DNA of 49,434 nucleotides from Aquabacterium sp. (GTDB lineage: Bacteria; Pseudomonadota; Gammaproteobacteria; Burkholderiales; Burkholderiaceae_C). Under the pieces are notes generated by a model, which saw nothing but the letters and a program-made list of their open reading frames with translations, was not told the DNA's origin and did no database searches. Below are positions 37,027 through 47,800 of this stretch, piece after piece. Within the stretch, counting starts at the first letter, position 1. Each line of letters starts with the position of its first letter. A program made the position numbers and the translations under genes. The DNA is taken from contig NZ_JAIZVX010000009.1 in assembly GCF_021768455.1 (NCBI RefSeq), positions 1-49,434 of the forward strand, written 5' to 3'.

Positions 37027-38403
37027 TCAGCCCAGCGCCTGGAGCAGCTTGTCGTGCACGCCACCAAAGCCGCCGTTGCTCATGCACAGGATCTGATCAC
37101 CTGGTTTGGCCGCGCGGACCACCTTGGCCACCAGGGCGTCGATGGTGTCGGCGACCACGGCCCGATCGCCCATTTCGGCCAGGGCCTCGTGGGCGTCCCA
37201 GCCCAGGCCACCGCTGTGGCAGAAGGCCAGATCGGCTTCTTCGAGTGACCAGGGCAGCAAGGCCTTCATGGTGCCCAGCTTCATGGTGTTGGAGCGCGGC
37301 TCGAACACGGCCAGGATGCGGGCACCTGGGCCCACCTTGCGGCGCAGGCCGTCGACCGTGGTGCGGATGGCCGTGGGATGGTGGGCGAAGTCGTCGAAGA
37401 CGGTGATGCCGCGGACCTCGCCTTTGTGTTCCAGGCGGCGCTTGACGTTGGCGAACTCGCTCAGGGCCTCGCAGGCCTTTTGCGGCAGCACGCCCACGTG
37501 TTCGGCCGCGGCGATGGCGGCCAGGGCGTTCATCTGGTTGTGTTCGCCCAGCAGGCGCCATTCCACGCGGCCCGCGAGCACACCGGCTTTCAGCACGTCG
37601 AAGGCATGCGGTTCGCCGCGGGCGCGGAAGCCCGGGGTGTCGCCGCGCACGCCGAAGCGGGCCACGTCGCTCCAGGCGCCACGGCTCAGCACGCGCTGCA
37701 GTGCCTCTTCGCGGGCGTTGACCACCAGGCGGCCGCTGGCGGGCACGGTGCGCACAAGATGGTGGAACTGTGTCTCGATGGCGGCCAGGTCGGCAAAGAT
37801 GTCGGCGTGGTCGAATTCGAGGTTGTTGAGCACGGCCGTGCGCGGGCGGTAGTGCACGAACTTGCTGCGCTTGTCGAAGAAGGCGGTGTCGTACTCGTCG
37901 GCCTCGATCACGAAGGGGTGGCCGCTGGCGGGGCGCGAGGCCTCGGTGGTGTCGCCCAGGCGGGCCGACACGCCGAAGTTCTCGGGCACGCCGCCCACGA
38001 GGAAGCCCGGCTGCAGGCCGGCGAATTCCAGGATCCAGGCCAGCATGGAGGTCGTGGTGGTCTTGCCGTGCGTGCCAGCCACGGCCAGCACATGGCGGCC
38101 CTGCAGCACGTTTTCGCTCAACCACTGCGGGCCGCTGGTGTAGGGCAGGCCCGCGTCGAGGATGGCCTCCATCAGCGGGTTGCCGCGGCTCACCACGTTG
38201 CCGATCACGAAGAGATCGGGCTTCAGCTCGAGCTGGTCAACGGTGTAGCCCTCGATCAGCTCGATGCCCAGGGCACGGAGCTGGTCGCTCATCGGGGGGT
38301 AGACGCCGGCGTCGCAGCCGGTCACGCGGTGGCCCGCTTCTCGGGCCAGGGCGGCCACGCCACCCATGAAGGTGCCGCAGATGCCGAGGATGTGGATGTG
38401 CAT
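37027..38403 (-). CDS. mpl: UDP-N-acetylmuramate:L-Ala-gamma-D-Glu-mDAP ligase
   Basis: 458 residues. It recycles the cell-wall tripeptide by attaching it to UDP-MurNAc in the cytoplasm. The Mur-ligase N-terminal fold starts HIHILGICGTFMGG, which is characteristic of Mpl rather than MurC. The ATP loop AGTHGKTTTTSM is at about 109-120. The middle domain contains EADEYDTAFFDKRSKF and the C-terminal domain DDFAHHPTAIR. It ends eight bases after the convergent VWA gene. hemL lies 26 bases upstream on the same strand. Confidence 0.95.
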   Translation of the reverse strand: MHIHILGICGTFMGGVAALAREAGHRVTGCDAGVYPPMSDQLRALGIELIEGYTVDQLELKPDLFVIGNVVSRGNPLMEAILDAGLPYTSGPQWLSENVLQGRHVLAVAGTHGKTTTTSMLAWILEFAGLQPGFLVGGVPENFGVSARLGDTTEASRPASGHPFVIEADEYDTAFFDKRSKFVHYRPRTAVLNNLEFDHADIFADLAAIETQFHHLVRTVPASGRLVVNAREEALQRVLSRGAWSDVARFGVRGDTPGFRARGEPHAFDVLKAGVLAGRVEWRLLGEHNQMNALAAIAAAEHVGVLPQKACEALSEFANVKRRLEHKGEVRGITVFDDFAHHPTAIRTTVDGLRRKVGPGARILAVFEPRSNTMKLGTMKALLPWSLEEADLAFCHSGGLGWDAHEALAEMGDRAVVADTIDALVAKVVRAAKPGDQILCMSNGGFGGVHDKLLQALG

Positions 38404-38429
38404 GGTCGGGATTGTAGGCAGGGCAGGGC

Positions 38430-39722
38430 TCAGAGCGCCTTGAAGGCGCTGGCTGCAGCGGCCACCGTGTCGGCCACGTCCTGCGCTGTGTGGGCGGCGC
38501 TCACGAAACCGGCTTCGTACATGGCCGGGGCCAGGTAGACGCCCTGGTCCAGCATGAGGTGGAAGAAGCGGTTGAAGGTGTCCGTGCCCTTGGCCATGAC
38601 GGCCTGGTAGTGCTGGGGCAGTTCGGTTGCGAAGAAGAAGCCGAACATGCCGCCCTGGCTGTCGGCGATCAAGTCGACGCCGGCGTCACGGCCGGCCTGC
38701 TCGAGGCCGCGGACCAGGCTGGTGGTGCGCTCGCCCAGGGCTTCGAAGAAGCCAGGCTGTCCGATGAGCTTGAGCGTGGTCAGGCCGCAGGCGGTGGCCA
38801 CCGGGTTGCCGCTCAGGGTGCCGGCCTGGTAGACCGGACCCAGTGGCGCCAGCTTCGACATGACCTCGCGTGAGGCAGCAAAGGCGGCCAGGGGCATGCC
38901 GCCGCCGATGACCTTGCCGAACACGGAGATGTCGGGCTGGAAGCCGGGGATGGCCTGGGCGTAGAGGCTCTGGGCGCTGCCCAGGGCGACGCGGAAGCCG
39001 CTCATCACCTCGTCGAACACGAAGAGGGCGCCGTGTTGCTGGCACAACTCGCTGATGCGCTTGACGAACGGCACGCTGGCGCGCACGAAGTTCATGTTGC
39101 CGGCGATGGGTTCGATCATCACGCAGGCGATGTCCGCGCCCTGGGTGGCGAAGGCCTGCTCGATCTGCTCGATGTTGTTGTACTCGAGCACCAGGGTGTG
39201 CTGCACCACCTCGGGCGGCACGCCTGCGCTGGTCGGGTGGCCAAAGGTGGCCAGGCCCGAGCCGGCCTTGACCAGCAGGGCGTCGGCATGGCCGTGGTAG
39301 CAGCCCTCGAACTTGATGATCTTGCTGCGGCCGGTGAAGCCGCGGGCCAGGCGGATGGCGCTCATGCCGGCCTCGGTGCCGGAGCTCACCAGGCGAACCT
39401 GCTCGGCGCTGGGCACGTGGGCCAGGATGGCTTCGGCCAGCTCGACCTCGCGCTCGGTGGGGGCGCCGTAGGAGAAGCCGTCGACCGCGGCCTTCTGCAC
39501 CGCTTCGAGCACCTCGGGGTGGCCGTGACCGAGGATCATCGGGCCCCAGGAGCCGATGTAGTCGATGTAGCGGGTGCCTTCGGCGTCCCACATGTAGGCG
39601 CCCTGGGCGCGCTGAATGAAGCGGGGCGTGCCGCCCACGGCGCGGAAGGCGCGCACAGGCGAATTCACGCCGCCAGGGATGACGCGCTGGGCGCGCTCGA
39701 ACAGCTCGGTGTTAGTGGACAT
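38430..39722 (-). CDS. hemL: Glutamate-1-semialdehyde 2,1-aminomutase
   Basis: 430 residues, a fold-type I PLP enzyme that makes 5-aminolevulinate for haem in the C5 pathway. The N-terminus [18 protein letters not shown] is the family signature. PLP-site motifs are [15 protein letters not shown], the Asp of FDEVMSGFR, and Lys270 in [15 protein letters not shown]. The start overlaps the end of thiD by 11 bases, so the two are probably one transcript. Confidence 0.97.
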   Translation of the reverse strand: MSTNTELFERAQRVIPGGVNSPVRAFRAVGGTPRFIQRAQGAYMWDAEGTRYIDYIGSWGPMILGHGHPEVLEAVQKAAVDGFSYGAPTEREVELAEAILAHVPSAEQVRLVSSGTEAGMSAIRLARGFTGRSKIIKFEGCYHGHADALLVKAGSGLATFGHPTSAGVPPEVVQHTLVLEYNNIEQIEQAFATQGADIACVMIEPIAGNMNFVRASVPFVKRISELCQQHGALFVFDEVMSGFRVALGSAQSLYAQAIPGFQPDISVFGKVIGGGMPLAAFAASREVMSKLAPLGPVYQAGTLSGNPVATACGLTTLKLIGQPGFFEALGERTTSLVRGLEQAGRDAGVDLIADSQGGMFGFFFATELPQHYQAVMAKGTDTFNRFFHLMLDQGVYLAPAMYEAGFVSAAHTAQDVADTVAAAASAFKAL

Positions 39723-40659
39723 TGCGGGCGTGCGGGGGGAGGTCGTTGAGGTCGATCAGGTCGGTGGCGCCGGCGTCGGCCGGGGGCTCGGCACCTTCTT
39801 CGCCCGGGGGCAGGGCCCAGAAGAAGCGGTCGGGCACCACGCCGCCCATGCCGGGGCGGAAGCCCGCGTCCAGGGACTGGTCGAGGAAGCTGAGGGCTTC
39901 CGACACGGCCACGTCGAGCTCGGTGCCCGAAGAGAGGATGGCGGCCAGTGCGGCCGAGAGCGTGTCGCCCGCGCCCACGAAGCTGGCTTCAAAGCGCTCG
40001 AAACGCTCGCCGGCCACGGCGCCTTGCGGCGAGGCCAGCACGTTGTCGATGAACTGGTCGGGCAGCTGCACGCCGGTCACCAGCACGTGGTCGCAGCCGT
40101 GCTCGCCCGCGGCCACGGCGAGTTCGCGGGCAGAGGGCTGGCGTTCGGCGTCCCACTCGGGCAACAGGAAGTCGGTCAGGGTCTTGTGGTTGCCCACCAA
40201 CACGAGCGTGGCCGGCAGGATCAGCTCGCGGAAGGCATCCAGATAGGCCATCTGGGCGTCGTCGTCCATCCAGGAGAGGTTGGGCAGGTAGGAGACCAGG
40301 GGCACGTCGGAGTAGTCCGACAGCACCTCGGCGACGGCGCTGATGCCCTCGGCGCTGCCCAGGAAGCCGACCTTCCATGAGGAGATGGTGGTGTCCTCCA
40401 GAATGGAGCGGGCCTGGTCGACCACGGCTTCCGGGTCGATCTCGTGGGCCTCGAACACCTCGGCGGTGTCGCGGATCAGCAAACTGGTGACCACGGGCAG
40501 GCCATGGGCCCCCATGGCGGCGATGGTGGCGATGTCCGCCCCGATGCCCGAGGCGCCGCTCGGGTCATTGGCGTTGAAGCTCAGGACGCATGCCGGGGCG
40601 CCCGCGTCCTGGTCTTCGCTGGCGGGGTGGGTGTCCGGACCGGTTTGGGAAGGGTTCAT
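39712..40659 (-). CDS. thiD: Hydroxymethylpyrimidine/phosphomethylpyrimidine kinase ThiD
   Basis: 315 residues, a ribokinase-fold enzyme that phosphorylates HMP and HMP-P for thiamine synthesis. The substrate loop [18 protein letters not shown] (about 29-45) is a Burkholderiales variant of the usual SGGGAGIQAD pattern. The anion hole is [13 protein letters not shown] with catalytic Asp232. Both N-terminal (about 22) and C-terminal (about 40) extensions are longer than in the 266-residue E. coli enzyme. It faces the rubredoxin gene across a 112-base gap and overlaps hemL. Confidence 0.88.
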   Translation of the reverse strand: MNPSQTGPDTHPASEDQDAGAPACVLSFNANDPSGASGIGADIATIAAMGAHGLPVVTSLLIRDTAEVFEAHEIDPEAVVDQARSILEDTTISSWKVGFLGSAEGISAVAEVLSDYSDVPLVSYLPNLSWMDDDAQMAYLDAFRELILPATLVLVGNHKTLTDFLLPEWDAERQPSARELAVAAGEHGCDHVLVTGVQLPDQFIDNVLASPQGAVAGERFERFEASFVGAGDTLSAALAAILSSGTELDVAVSEALSFLDQSLDAGFRPGMGGVVPDRFFWALPPGEEGAEPPADAGATDLIDLNDLPPHARNVH

Positions 40660-40732
40660 GCGTGTCGTGGTGAGAGAGAGAAGGCCGTGGGATTGCCCGC
40701 AAACCCTCGCAGGGTGGCGCGCAGCCCGTGGC

Positions 40733-40750
40733 TACAATCGGTCCATTGTA
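40733..40750. promoter_or_regulatory. Palindromic pair of -10-like hexamers between thiD and rubredoxin
   Basis: TACAAT-CGGTCC-ATTGTA is a perfect dyad. Read right it offers a -10 for rubredoxin (start near 40745, leader about 27 bases). Read left it offers the same hexamer for thiD (start near 40738, leader about 80 bases). Each predicted start lies inside the opposite hexamer. The -35 regions are weak. It may equally be an operator. Confidence 0.4.
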
Positions 40751-40771
40751 TTCAAGCTGGTCTGATTCGAC

Positions 40772-40945
40772 GTGAACGCTACCCGTACCTGGATGTGCCT
40801 GATTTGTGGCTGGATTTACGACGAGGCCGCAGGCTGGCCCGACGACGGCATTGCGCCCGGCACGCGCTGGGAGGATGTGCCCATGAATTGGGTGTGTCCT
40901 GAATGTGGCGCGCGCAAAGAAGATTTCGAGATGGTTCAGGTTTGA
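40772..40945 (+). CDS. Rubredoxin
   Basis: 57 residues. It has the rubredoxin iron site: CLICG near the N-terminus (Cys-x2-Cys-Gly) and CPECG near the C-terminus, with the conserved GWIYDEAAG, PDDGIAPGTRWEDVP and ARKEDFEM. It carries a single Fe(SCys)4 centre for electron transfer in the cytoplasm; the partner cannot be told from here. It starts with GTG, since the internal ATG at 40793 would remove the residues before the first cysteine loop. It is the usual neighbour of thiD-hemL and pilG in Burkholderiales. Confidence 0.93.
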   Translation: MNATRTWMCLICGWIYDEAAGWPDDGIAPGTRWEDVPMNWVCPECGARKEDFEMVQV

Positions 40946-41021
40946 CCTGAAGCGTCGATACAGCGCAAGTCCGGCCTGATTCCGCCCGAAGGGCTCGCCG
41001 GTCAACTGGAGGAACGGGTCT

Positions 41022-41420
41022 GTGACGGATGCAGCATTGCCCGAGGTTCGGGCGGCCAGCAAGGTGCTGGTCATCGACGACAGCAACACCATTCGGCGCA
41101 GCGCCGAAATCTTCCTGAAACAGGGGGGCTACGAGGTGGTGCTGGCCGAGGACGGTTTTGACGCCTTGTCCAAGGTCAATGACCACGAGCCCCACGTGAT
41201 ATTTTGTGACATCCTGATGCCCCGTCTGGACGGGTATCAGACCTGCGCGATCATCAAGCGCAATCCCCGTTTTGCCTCGACGCCGGTGATCATGCTGTCG
41301 TCCAAGGATGGCCTTTTCGACAAGGCCCGGGGTCGCATGGTGGGTTCCCAGGATTACCTCACGAAGCCTTTTACCAAAGACCAGTTGCTTCAGGCCGTGG
41401 CACAGTACACCGCGACCTGA
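41022..41420 (+). CDS. pilG: Twitching motility response regulator PilG
   Basis: 132 residues, a lone receiver domain. The acidic pair is VIDDSNTIRR, phospho-acceptor Asp63 is in FCDILMPRLDGYQTC, and Lys is in YLTKPFTKD. The block GYEVVLAEDGFDALSKV and the C-terminal QLLQAVAQY are PilG-like. PilG is a CheY-like output of the Pil-Chp system and promotes pilus extension and cAMP signalling in Pseudomonas. It starts with GTG after GGAGGAA and opens the pilGHIJ-chpA operon. Confidence 0.92.
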   Translation: MTDAALPEVRAASKVLVIDDSNTIRRSAEIFLKQGGYEVVLAEDGFDALSKVNDHEPHVIFCDILMPRLDGYQTCAIIKRNPRFASTPVIMLSSKDGLFDKARGRMVGSQDYLTKPFTKDQLLQAVAQYTAT

Positions 41421-41520
41421 ACAAATCGGCTTTGGGCGCCAGGCGGCTCCGGCGATGCGATGGCACCGTTCGGGCAGGCTCACCGTCCCAGGCCGGTCGT
41501 GGTTTTCAGAGGTTACAAGC

Positions 41521-41886
41521 ATGCCAATCCAGAAAATATTGCTCGTTGACGATTCCAAAACCGAACTGCATGTGCTGTCAGACATGCTGACCAAGCGGGG
41601 TTTTCAGGTGCGCACCGCCGAAAATGGCGAAGAAGCCTTGCGCCGCCTGCAGGAAGAAAAACCCGACCTGATCCTGATGGACGTGGTCATGCCGGGGCAA
41701 AACGGTTTCCAGCTGACCCGTGCCATCACGCGCGACCCGGCCTATGCCAGCGTGCCGGTCATCATCTGCACCAGCAAGAACCAGGAAACCGACCGGGTCT
41801 GGGGCATGCGCCAGGGTGCCAAGGATTACGTGGTCAAGCCGGTGAACGCCGAAGAACTGCTGTCGAAAATCAAGGCCTTCGGTTAA
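41521..41886 (+). CDS. pilH: Twitching motility response regulator PilH
   Basis: 121 residues, a second lone receiver. The acidic pair is LVDDSKTELHVL, Asp54 is in LMDVVMPGQNGFQ, and Lys is in YVVKPVN. The segment TSKNQETDRVWGMRQGAKDY is the PilH hallmark. In Pseudomonas PilH opposes PilG and favours pilus retraction. ATG 41521 is chosen; the 100 bases after pilG hold no gene. Confidence 0.93.
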   Translation: MPIQKILLVDDSKTELHVLSDMLTKRGFQVRTAENGEEALRRLQEEKPDLILMDVVMPGQNGFQLTRAITRDPAYASVPVIICTSKNQETDRVWGMRQGAKDYVVKPVNAEELLSKIKAFG

Positions 41887-41898
41887 GAGGTCGGCAGC

Positions 41899-42438
41899 AT
41901 GGCCAACAAAGAAGCCCTCAGGGACCTGCAGAAACGCCTGGCCGACCGTCTGCAGGAGGTGCGTCAGCAGGCGCCGGTGCGCAACTGGCTGGCCGTCGAG
42001 ATCGCCGGGCACGGCTTTCTGCTGCCGCTGGACCAGGCCGGTGAAATCTTCCCGCTCTCGCCCATCCAGGCGGTGCCCCACAGCCAGAAGTGGTTCCTGG
42101 GCGTGGCCAACCTGCGCGGGCAGCTGCACGGTGTCGTCGACCTGGCTGGTTTTGTGGGCCTGCCGCCCCGGGTGGCGCGCCTGCCGGGCGAACTGGCCCC
42201 CCGCGACGCCGGGCGCCTGGTGGCCTTCAATGCGGGCCTGCAGCTCAATGTGGCCCTGCTGATCGACCGCCTTCTGGGCTTGCGCAATGCCGGCCAGCTC
42301 ACGGCCGCCGCCAGCCAGGACGCCGCCGCGCCGCACTTTGTGGGCCAGCAGCTGGCCGATGCGCAGGGGCGCACATGGTACGAACTGGATTTGTCGGCCC
42401 TGGTGTCCGACGAGTCTTTCATGAAGATCGATGCCTGA
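41899..42438 (+). CDS. pilI: CheW-like coupling protein PilI
   Basis: 179 residues, a CheW-type domain that couples PilJ to ChpA. The N-terminal helix ALRDLQKRLADRLQEVR is followed by NWLAVEIAGHGFLLPLDQAGEIFP and the conserved GVANLRGQLHGVVDLAGF. It lies 12 bases after pilH and 54 bases before pilJ, in the standard pil-chp order. Confidence 0.93.
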   Translation: MANKEALRDLQKRLADRLQEVRQQAPVRNWLAVEIAGHGFLLPLDQAGEIFPLSPIQAVPHSQKWFLGVANLRGQLHGVVDLAGFVGLPPRVARLPGELAPRDAGRLVAFNAGLQLNVALLIDRLLGLRNAGQLTAAASQDAAAPHFVGQQLADAQGRTWYELDLSALVSDESFMKIDA

Positions 42439-42492
42439 CGGGCCCTGGCCGCGTCACCGCACACAGACACATCAGATTTGGAGCGTGAGGAC

Positions 42493-44835
42493 ATGAGTTT
42501 CCTGAGCCGTATCAAGGAGCTGGGCAAGTCGCAGGATGACGACGAGGTCCCGGCAGAAGCCCTGAGCACCGAGGGCATGGTCACGTCCTCAGGCAAGCAG
42601 AACGTCGACACGCACGCGCTCGCGTCCACGATCCAGCCTTCCAGCGGGCCGAACACGACGGCCGATTCGATCATTTCCGAGTCCGCACCCTCGGAGTTTC
42701 CGCCCGACTACCTCGACAACCGGATGGGCCAGGACCTGGCCGACGGCGGTATGCCCGAGGTGTTGTCCGGCCTGCCCCTGATCGGCCACCTGAGCCTGGC
42801 GCGCCAGCAGCGCATCCTGGGCGGGGCCCTGGCCGTGGGCGTGGTGGGGCTGATGCTGGCTGCCTTCCTGTCGGTGAACGCCGCCGACCGCCGTGCCGCC
42901 CAGACGGCAGCCACCGGTCAGGCCCTGATGCAGTCGCAGCGCCTGGCGAAATCGGTGTCGCAGGCCCTGATCGGCCGGGGCGAGGCGTTTGACGAGGTGG
43001 CCGATTCGTCGCAGGTGCTGGCCACCAACGTGCGAGGCCTGGCCCAGGGGGACAGCAAGCGCGGCCTGAGCGAGGTCTCGGGTGGGGCCAAAGAGGCTTT
43101 GTCGGCCGACCTGATGCGCCGCGTCGAGGGGGCCGAGAAAAACGCCAAGTACGTGCTGGCCCAGAAGAAGACCCTGACCCAGGTGAGCCAGGCGCTGCGC
43201 GAGGTGAACGCACAGTCTTCGGAACTGCTGGACCTGGCCGAAGGCATCGCGACGACGAAGATCGAACGTGGGGGGGTGCCATCGTCCGAAGCCATGGCGC
43301 TGAACCAGATGGTGATGCTGACGCAGCGCATCGGCAAGTCGGCCAACGAATTCCTGACGGTGGAGGGTGTCTCGACCGAGGCCGTGTTCCTGCTGGGCAA
43401 GGACCTCAACGCGTTCAAGGAAATCGCCGAAGGCCTGCTCAATGGCAACCAGGAGCTCAAGCTCGCGGCGTCGCGCGACCCGGCCGTGCGCGAGCAACTG
43501 GAAGCGCTGCTGAAGATCTTCGAGCGCACCCGCACCCAGTCGACCTTCATCCTGGGTTCGCTGCAGGGCCTGGTGGCCGCGCGCGACGCCCAGGTGGCGG
43601 TCATCAACGACTCGGAACCCCTGCGCAAGGGCCTGGAGACCGTGCAGCAGCGCCTGAGCGAGGGGGCCGGCATCGGCGGCTTCAACGTCGCGTTGATCCT
43701 GATCTTCCTGCTGACCTCGGTGGCCTCGGCTTACGGCCTGCTGCGCCTGTTCCTGACCGACCAGACCCAACGCGCCCGCATCGCCGAACTGCAACGCCAG
43801 GAAGCCGAACGCCAGGAGCGCGAAGCCAAGCGCGTGAACGACGCCAACCAGGCGGCGATTCTGCGGCTGATGAACGAACTGCAGCTGGTGGCCGAAGGCG
43901 ACCTGACGCAACAGGCGACGGTGACCGAAGACATCACCGGCGCCATCGCCGACTCGGTGAACTTCACGGTGGAAGAACTGCGCAACCTGGTGGCCCAGGT
44001 GCAGGGCACGGCGCTGCGGGTGACCGACACCACCAGCCAGGTGGAAGAGACTTCGACCGAGCTGCTGGCGGCCTCCGACGAGCAACTGCGCGAGATCCGC
44101 GAGACCGGGGAGTCGGTGCTGCAGATGGCGGGCCGCATCAACGAGGTGTCGGCCCAGGCGCAGCAATCGGCCGAGGTGGCGCGCCAGTCGCTGGCCGCCG
44201 CTGACTCCGGTCTGGCTGCGGTGCAGAACGCAATCGGCGGCATGAACACCATCCGCGAGCAGATCCAGGAAACCTCCAAGCGCATCAAGCGACTGGGCGA
44301 GTCCTCGCAGGAAATTGGCGAAATCACCGAACTGATCTCGGACATCACCGAGCAGACCAACGTGCTGGCCCTCAACGCTGCCATCCAGGCCGCCTCGGCC
44401 GGTGAAGCGGGCCGTGGCTTCTCGGTGGTGGCCGAAGAAGTGCAGCGCCTGGCCGAACGCTCCGGTGACGCCACGCGCGAGATTGCCGCGCTGGTGCGCA
44501 CCATTCAGACCGACACGCAGGATGCCGTGGCCGCCATGGAGCGCTCCACGCAGGGGGTGGTCGAGGGGGCCCGCCTGTCTGACGCGGCCGGTTCGGCCCT
44601 GGGCGACATCGACCGCGTGTCGCGTCGCCTTGCCGAGCTGATCGAGCAGATTTCCGCGCAAGCCCTGAAGGAGGCCGAATCCGCCAACGTGGTGGTGGCC
44701 AACATCCAGCACATTTTCGCGGTGACGGAGCAGACGGGAGAAGGCACCCGGTCGACCTCGGCCCTGGTGCGAGAGCTCTCCAAGACCGCGGAAGAGCTGC
44801 AGCAGTCGGTGGCCCGGTTCAAGATCTCTTCCTGA
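42493..44835 (+). CDS. pilJ: Twitching motility chemoreceptor PilJ
   Basis: 780 residues, about 100 longer than Pseudomonas PilJ. A cytoplasmic N-terminal stretch of about 110 residues precedes TM1 (about 112-132). A large periplasmic region with two PilJ helical bundles (about 135-395), TM2 (about 398-420), HAMP and the signalling coiled coil follow, the tip being [23 protein letters not shown]. The Ala-Ala-Ile-Gln-Ala-Ala-Ser tip is the PilJ form of the receptor hairpin. It senses surface contact or pilus state and signals through PilI to ChpA. ATG 42493 is chosen (GAGGAC just upstream). Confidence 0.94.
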   Translation: MSFLSRIKELGKSQDDDEVPAEALSTEGMVTSSGKQNVDTHALASTIQPSSGPNTTADSIISESAPSEFPPDYLDNRMGQDLADGGMPEVLSGLPLIGHLSLARQQRILGGALAVGVVGLMLAAFLSVNAADRRAAQTAATGQALMQSQRLAKSVSQALIGRGEAFDEVADSSQVLATNVRGLAQGDSKRGLSEVSGGAKEALSADLMRRVEGAEKNAKYVLAQKKTLTQVSQALREVNAQSSELLDLAEGIATTKIERGGVPSSEAMALNQMVMLTQRIGKSANEFLTVEGVSTEAVFLLGKDLNAFKEIAEGLLNGNQELKLAASRDPAVREQLEALLKIFERTRTQSTFILGSLQGLVAARDAQVAVINDSEPLRKGLETVQQRLSEGAGIGGFNVALILIFLLTSVASAYGLLRLFLTDQTQRARIAELQRQEAERQEREAKRVNDANQAAILRLMNELQLVAEGDLTQQATVTEDITGAIADSVNFTVEELRNLVAQVQGTALRVTDTTSQVEETSTELLAASDEQLREIRETGESVLQMAGRINEVSAQAQQSAEVARQSLAAADSGLAAVQNAIGGMNTIREQIQETSKRIKRLGESSQEIGEITELISDITEQTNVLALNAAIQAASAGEAGRGFSVVAEEVQRLAERSGDATREIAALVRTIQTDTQDAVAAMERSTQGVVEGARLSDAAGSALGDIDRVSRRLAELIEQISAQALKEAESANVVVANIQHIFAVTEQTGEGTRSTSALVRELSKTAEELQQSVARFKISS

Positions 44836-44847
44836 AGAGGGTGATGC

Positions 44848-47800
44848 ATGGACAGCCTGCACCAAGATGCTTCTCTGCCCTCGGATGACCTCAGTGCACT
44901 GGCCTGGGTCCACGAGGAACTTCGCAAGTCCCTGGATGCAGCGCACAAGGCCCTGCACCGCTGCCTGAAGGAGGTCGGTTCGGCCGATGCCTCCGACATG
45001 GACGTGCTGGACCCGTCCATCCTGCGCTCGGCGCGCCAGCAGATCCACCAGGGGGTGGGAGCGCTGGAGATGGCCGGTCTGCCTGCCGGGGCGACCCTGT
45101 TGCGGGCCAGCGAGGCCGTGGTGCAGAAGTTCGTGAACCGGCCGCAGTCGCTGTCGGAGGATGCCGTGCGTGAGGTCGAGAAGGCCTCGTTCGCCCTGCT
45201 CGACTACATGGGCCGCCGCCTGGCCGGCAAGGCCGTGCCTGCCCTGGCCCTGTTCCCGCAGTACGAGGCCTTGATGGCCCGCGCCGGTGGGGCCTTGCCG
45301 CGCCCGACCGATCTCTGGGCCCAGGACTTTCCGGGTGGATCGCTGGAGGCGCCGCTGGCGCCGCCCGAGGGCATCGCGCCCCGTGCGGCCGATGGCGCCA
45401 CGGTGGACGATTTCGAGAAGGGCCTGCTGGCCCTGCTGCGCCGAAACCAGCCTGGCGACGCCGTGGTCCTGGCCGATCTGTGTGCCTCGCTGGCCAGCGG
45501 GGCTTCACAGCGTGCAGCCCACCGCGAATCGGCCACGTGGATGCTGGCTTCGGGCTTCCTGGAAGGCGTGGCCGGTGCCCATGTGCCATTGAACGTGCAC
45601 GCCAAGCGGGTGCTGTCGTCTTTGCTCAAGCAGCTGCGCGAGCTGGTCAAGGGGGAGGGGGTGCCCTCCGACCGCCTGGCCAACGAGCTGCTGTTTTTCT
45701 GTGCGCAGGCCGGGGCCACACCCCAGGCCGAGCAGTCGGTCCTCGCGCGCGTGCGCCGCACTTTCGGTTTGGAGAAGCACCAGCCGGTGGACCTCGTTGC
45801 CTCACCTCTGGGCCGTTTCGACCCAGCCTGGATCGCCCAGGCCACCAAGCGCGTGGCCGGTGCGAAAGACGGTTGGTCGGCGGTGGCGGGGGGGGAGTTG
45901 CTGCGCCTGGGGGGGCTGAACGAGCAGTTCTCGCTCGTGGCCGATTCCCTGCGCCGTCTCTTCCCCGAAGGCCCCGTGCTGGCCGAGGCCCTTGCGGAGG
46001 CCGTGGCCCGCACGGTGGGCAGCGCCCAGGCGCCCGAGCCCAGCCTGGCCATGGAGGTGGCCACCAGCCTGCTGTACCTCGATGCGTCGCTGGAGGACGG
46101 GGACTTCGATCACCCGGACCAGGCCGCTCGCGTGCGCCGCCTGGCCGATCGCATTGCCCAGGTGGGGCAGGGGCAGCCCGCCGAGCCGCTCGAAGCGTGG
46201 ATGGAGGACCTGTACCGCCGCGTCTCCGATCGCCAGACCATTGGCAGCGTGGTGCAGGAGTTGCGCACCACCCTGGGCGAATGCGAGAAGCACATCGACG
46301 CCTTCTTCCGTGATCCGCAAGACCGGGCGCCCCTGGTGAATGTGCCGAAGGCGCTGCAGTCCATGAAGGGCGTGCTGGCCGTGCTGGGCCTGGACAAGGC
46401 CGCTCACGCCGTGGTCCACATGCGCGAGGACGTCGATCATCTGTTGCAGCCCGACGCCGACCTCGATGCGGCCGCGCAGGCGGGCGTGTTCGATCGCCTG
46501 GCCTCCAACCTGGGTGCCCTCGGTTTCCTGATCGACATGATGGGCGTGCAGCCCCAGCTGGCCAAGACCCTGTTCACGCTCGACGAGGCCACCGGGGTCC
46601 TCGCACCCGTGATGGGCCGGGAAAAAAAGGGCCCGCCGAGTGCCGCCGAAGACCCGGTTGAGGCCGTTGTCCAGCATGTGCAGCAGGCTCAGCGTGAAGA
46701 AGCCGTCGCCGCCGCCGAAGAACTGGGCGAGACCCTGGCCCGCGCCGATGCGCCGCTGAGTGACCTGAGCGAGCGCTTGCAGAAGCTGGCGGACACGCCC
46801 CACGTGCAGGAGCAGGCCGACCTGGCTGGTGAACTGGCCGCGGCTCAGGCCGCCCTGGACCAGGCCCGGGCGCAAGACGACGAGGCTTCTCTGAGTGCGG
46901 CCCGCGAGCAGGTGGCCCAGCTGGTGTCCGACATCGCGCAGCCTGAGCCGGGACCCGAGGCCGTGCCGGAGGTGGTTTTCCCGCCCCAGGCCCCGCTGGC
47001 GCCCGCGCCGGTGGCTGCGCCCCAGGCCACCGGTCTGGAAGAAGACGATGAGATGCGCGACATCTTCCTGGAAGAAGCGCGCGAGGTGCTGACGGACGCC
47101 CAGGCGGCCATTGGCGAGCTCCAGGCGCGTCCGGACGACGTGGCCGCCATCACCGGCGTGCGCCGCGCCTTCCACACGCTCAAGGGCAGCTCCCGCATGG
47201 TGGGCCTGGGCGAGTTTGGCGAGGCCGCCTGGGCCTGCGAGCAGCTCTACAACGCCTGGATGGCCACGCAAGCGCCTGCCAGCGCCGACCTGCTGGACCT
47301 CACCGGCGAGCTGCTGCAGCACTTTGCCGCCTGGACCGAGGCCATTGCCACCCACCAGGATGCCGGGTTTGCCGCCGCGCCCGTGGTGGCCGCGGCCGAT
47401 GCGTTCCGCCTCCACGGCGAGCGACTGAGCCTGCCCGGTGCCGATCTGGCCCCCGAGGCGCCTGTTTTGCCTGAGGTGGCTGACGCACCTGCGCCGTCCG
47501 AATGGGCCGACACGGCGCCTTTGTTGTCCGAGGTCTTCGTGCCCGAGGCCACGCCACCCGAAGGGCTTTCCGCCTTCCCGACGGTGGACGAGCCTTTGGT
47601 CCTGGACGCCGGTCCGGACGCTCTCCCCGACACAGTCCTGTCCTGGGCCACCGACGAGGTGGTCGAGCAGGCCCTGGCCAAGCTGGCCCGCGAAGCCGAA
47701 GCCGAAGCCGAAGCCGCCTTGCCGCCCCTGACGGAGCCCATGCTGGATGCCGTCATGCTCGATGACCAGCCTGCCGATGTCGACTTGCTGGCCGGCCAGA

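Noticed and set aside
40444-40902. Plus-strand open frame covering part of thiD and rubredoxin
   Set aside because: It is out of frame with the short rubredoxin gene, which has both cysteine motifs.
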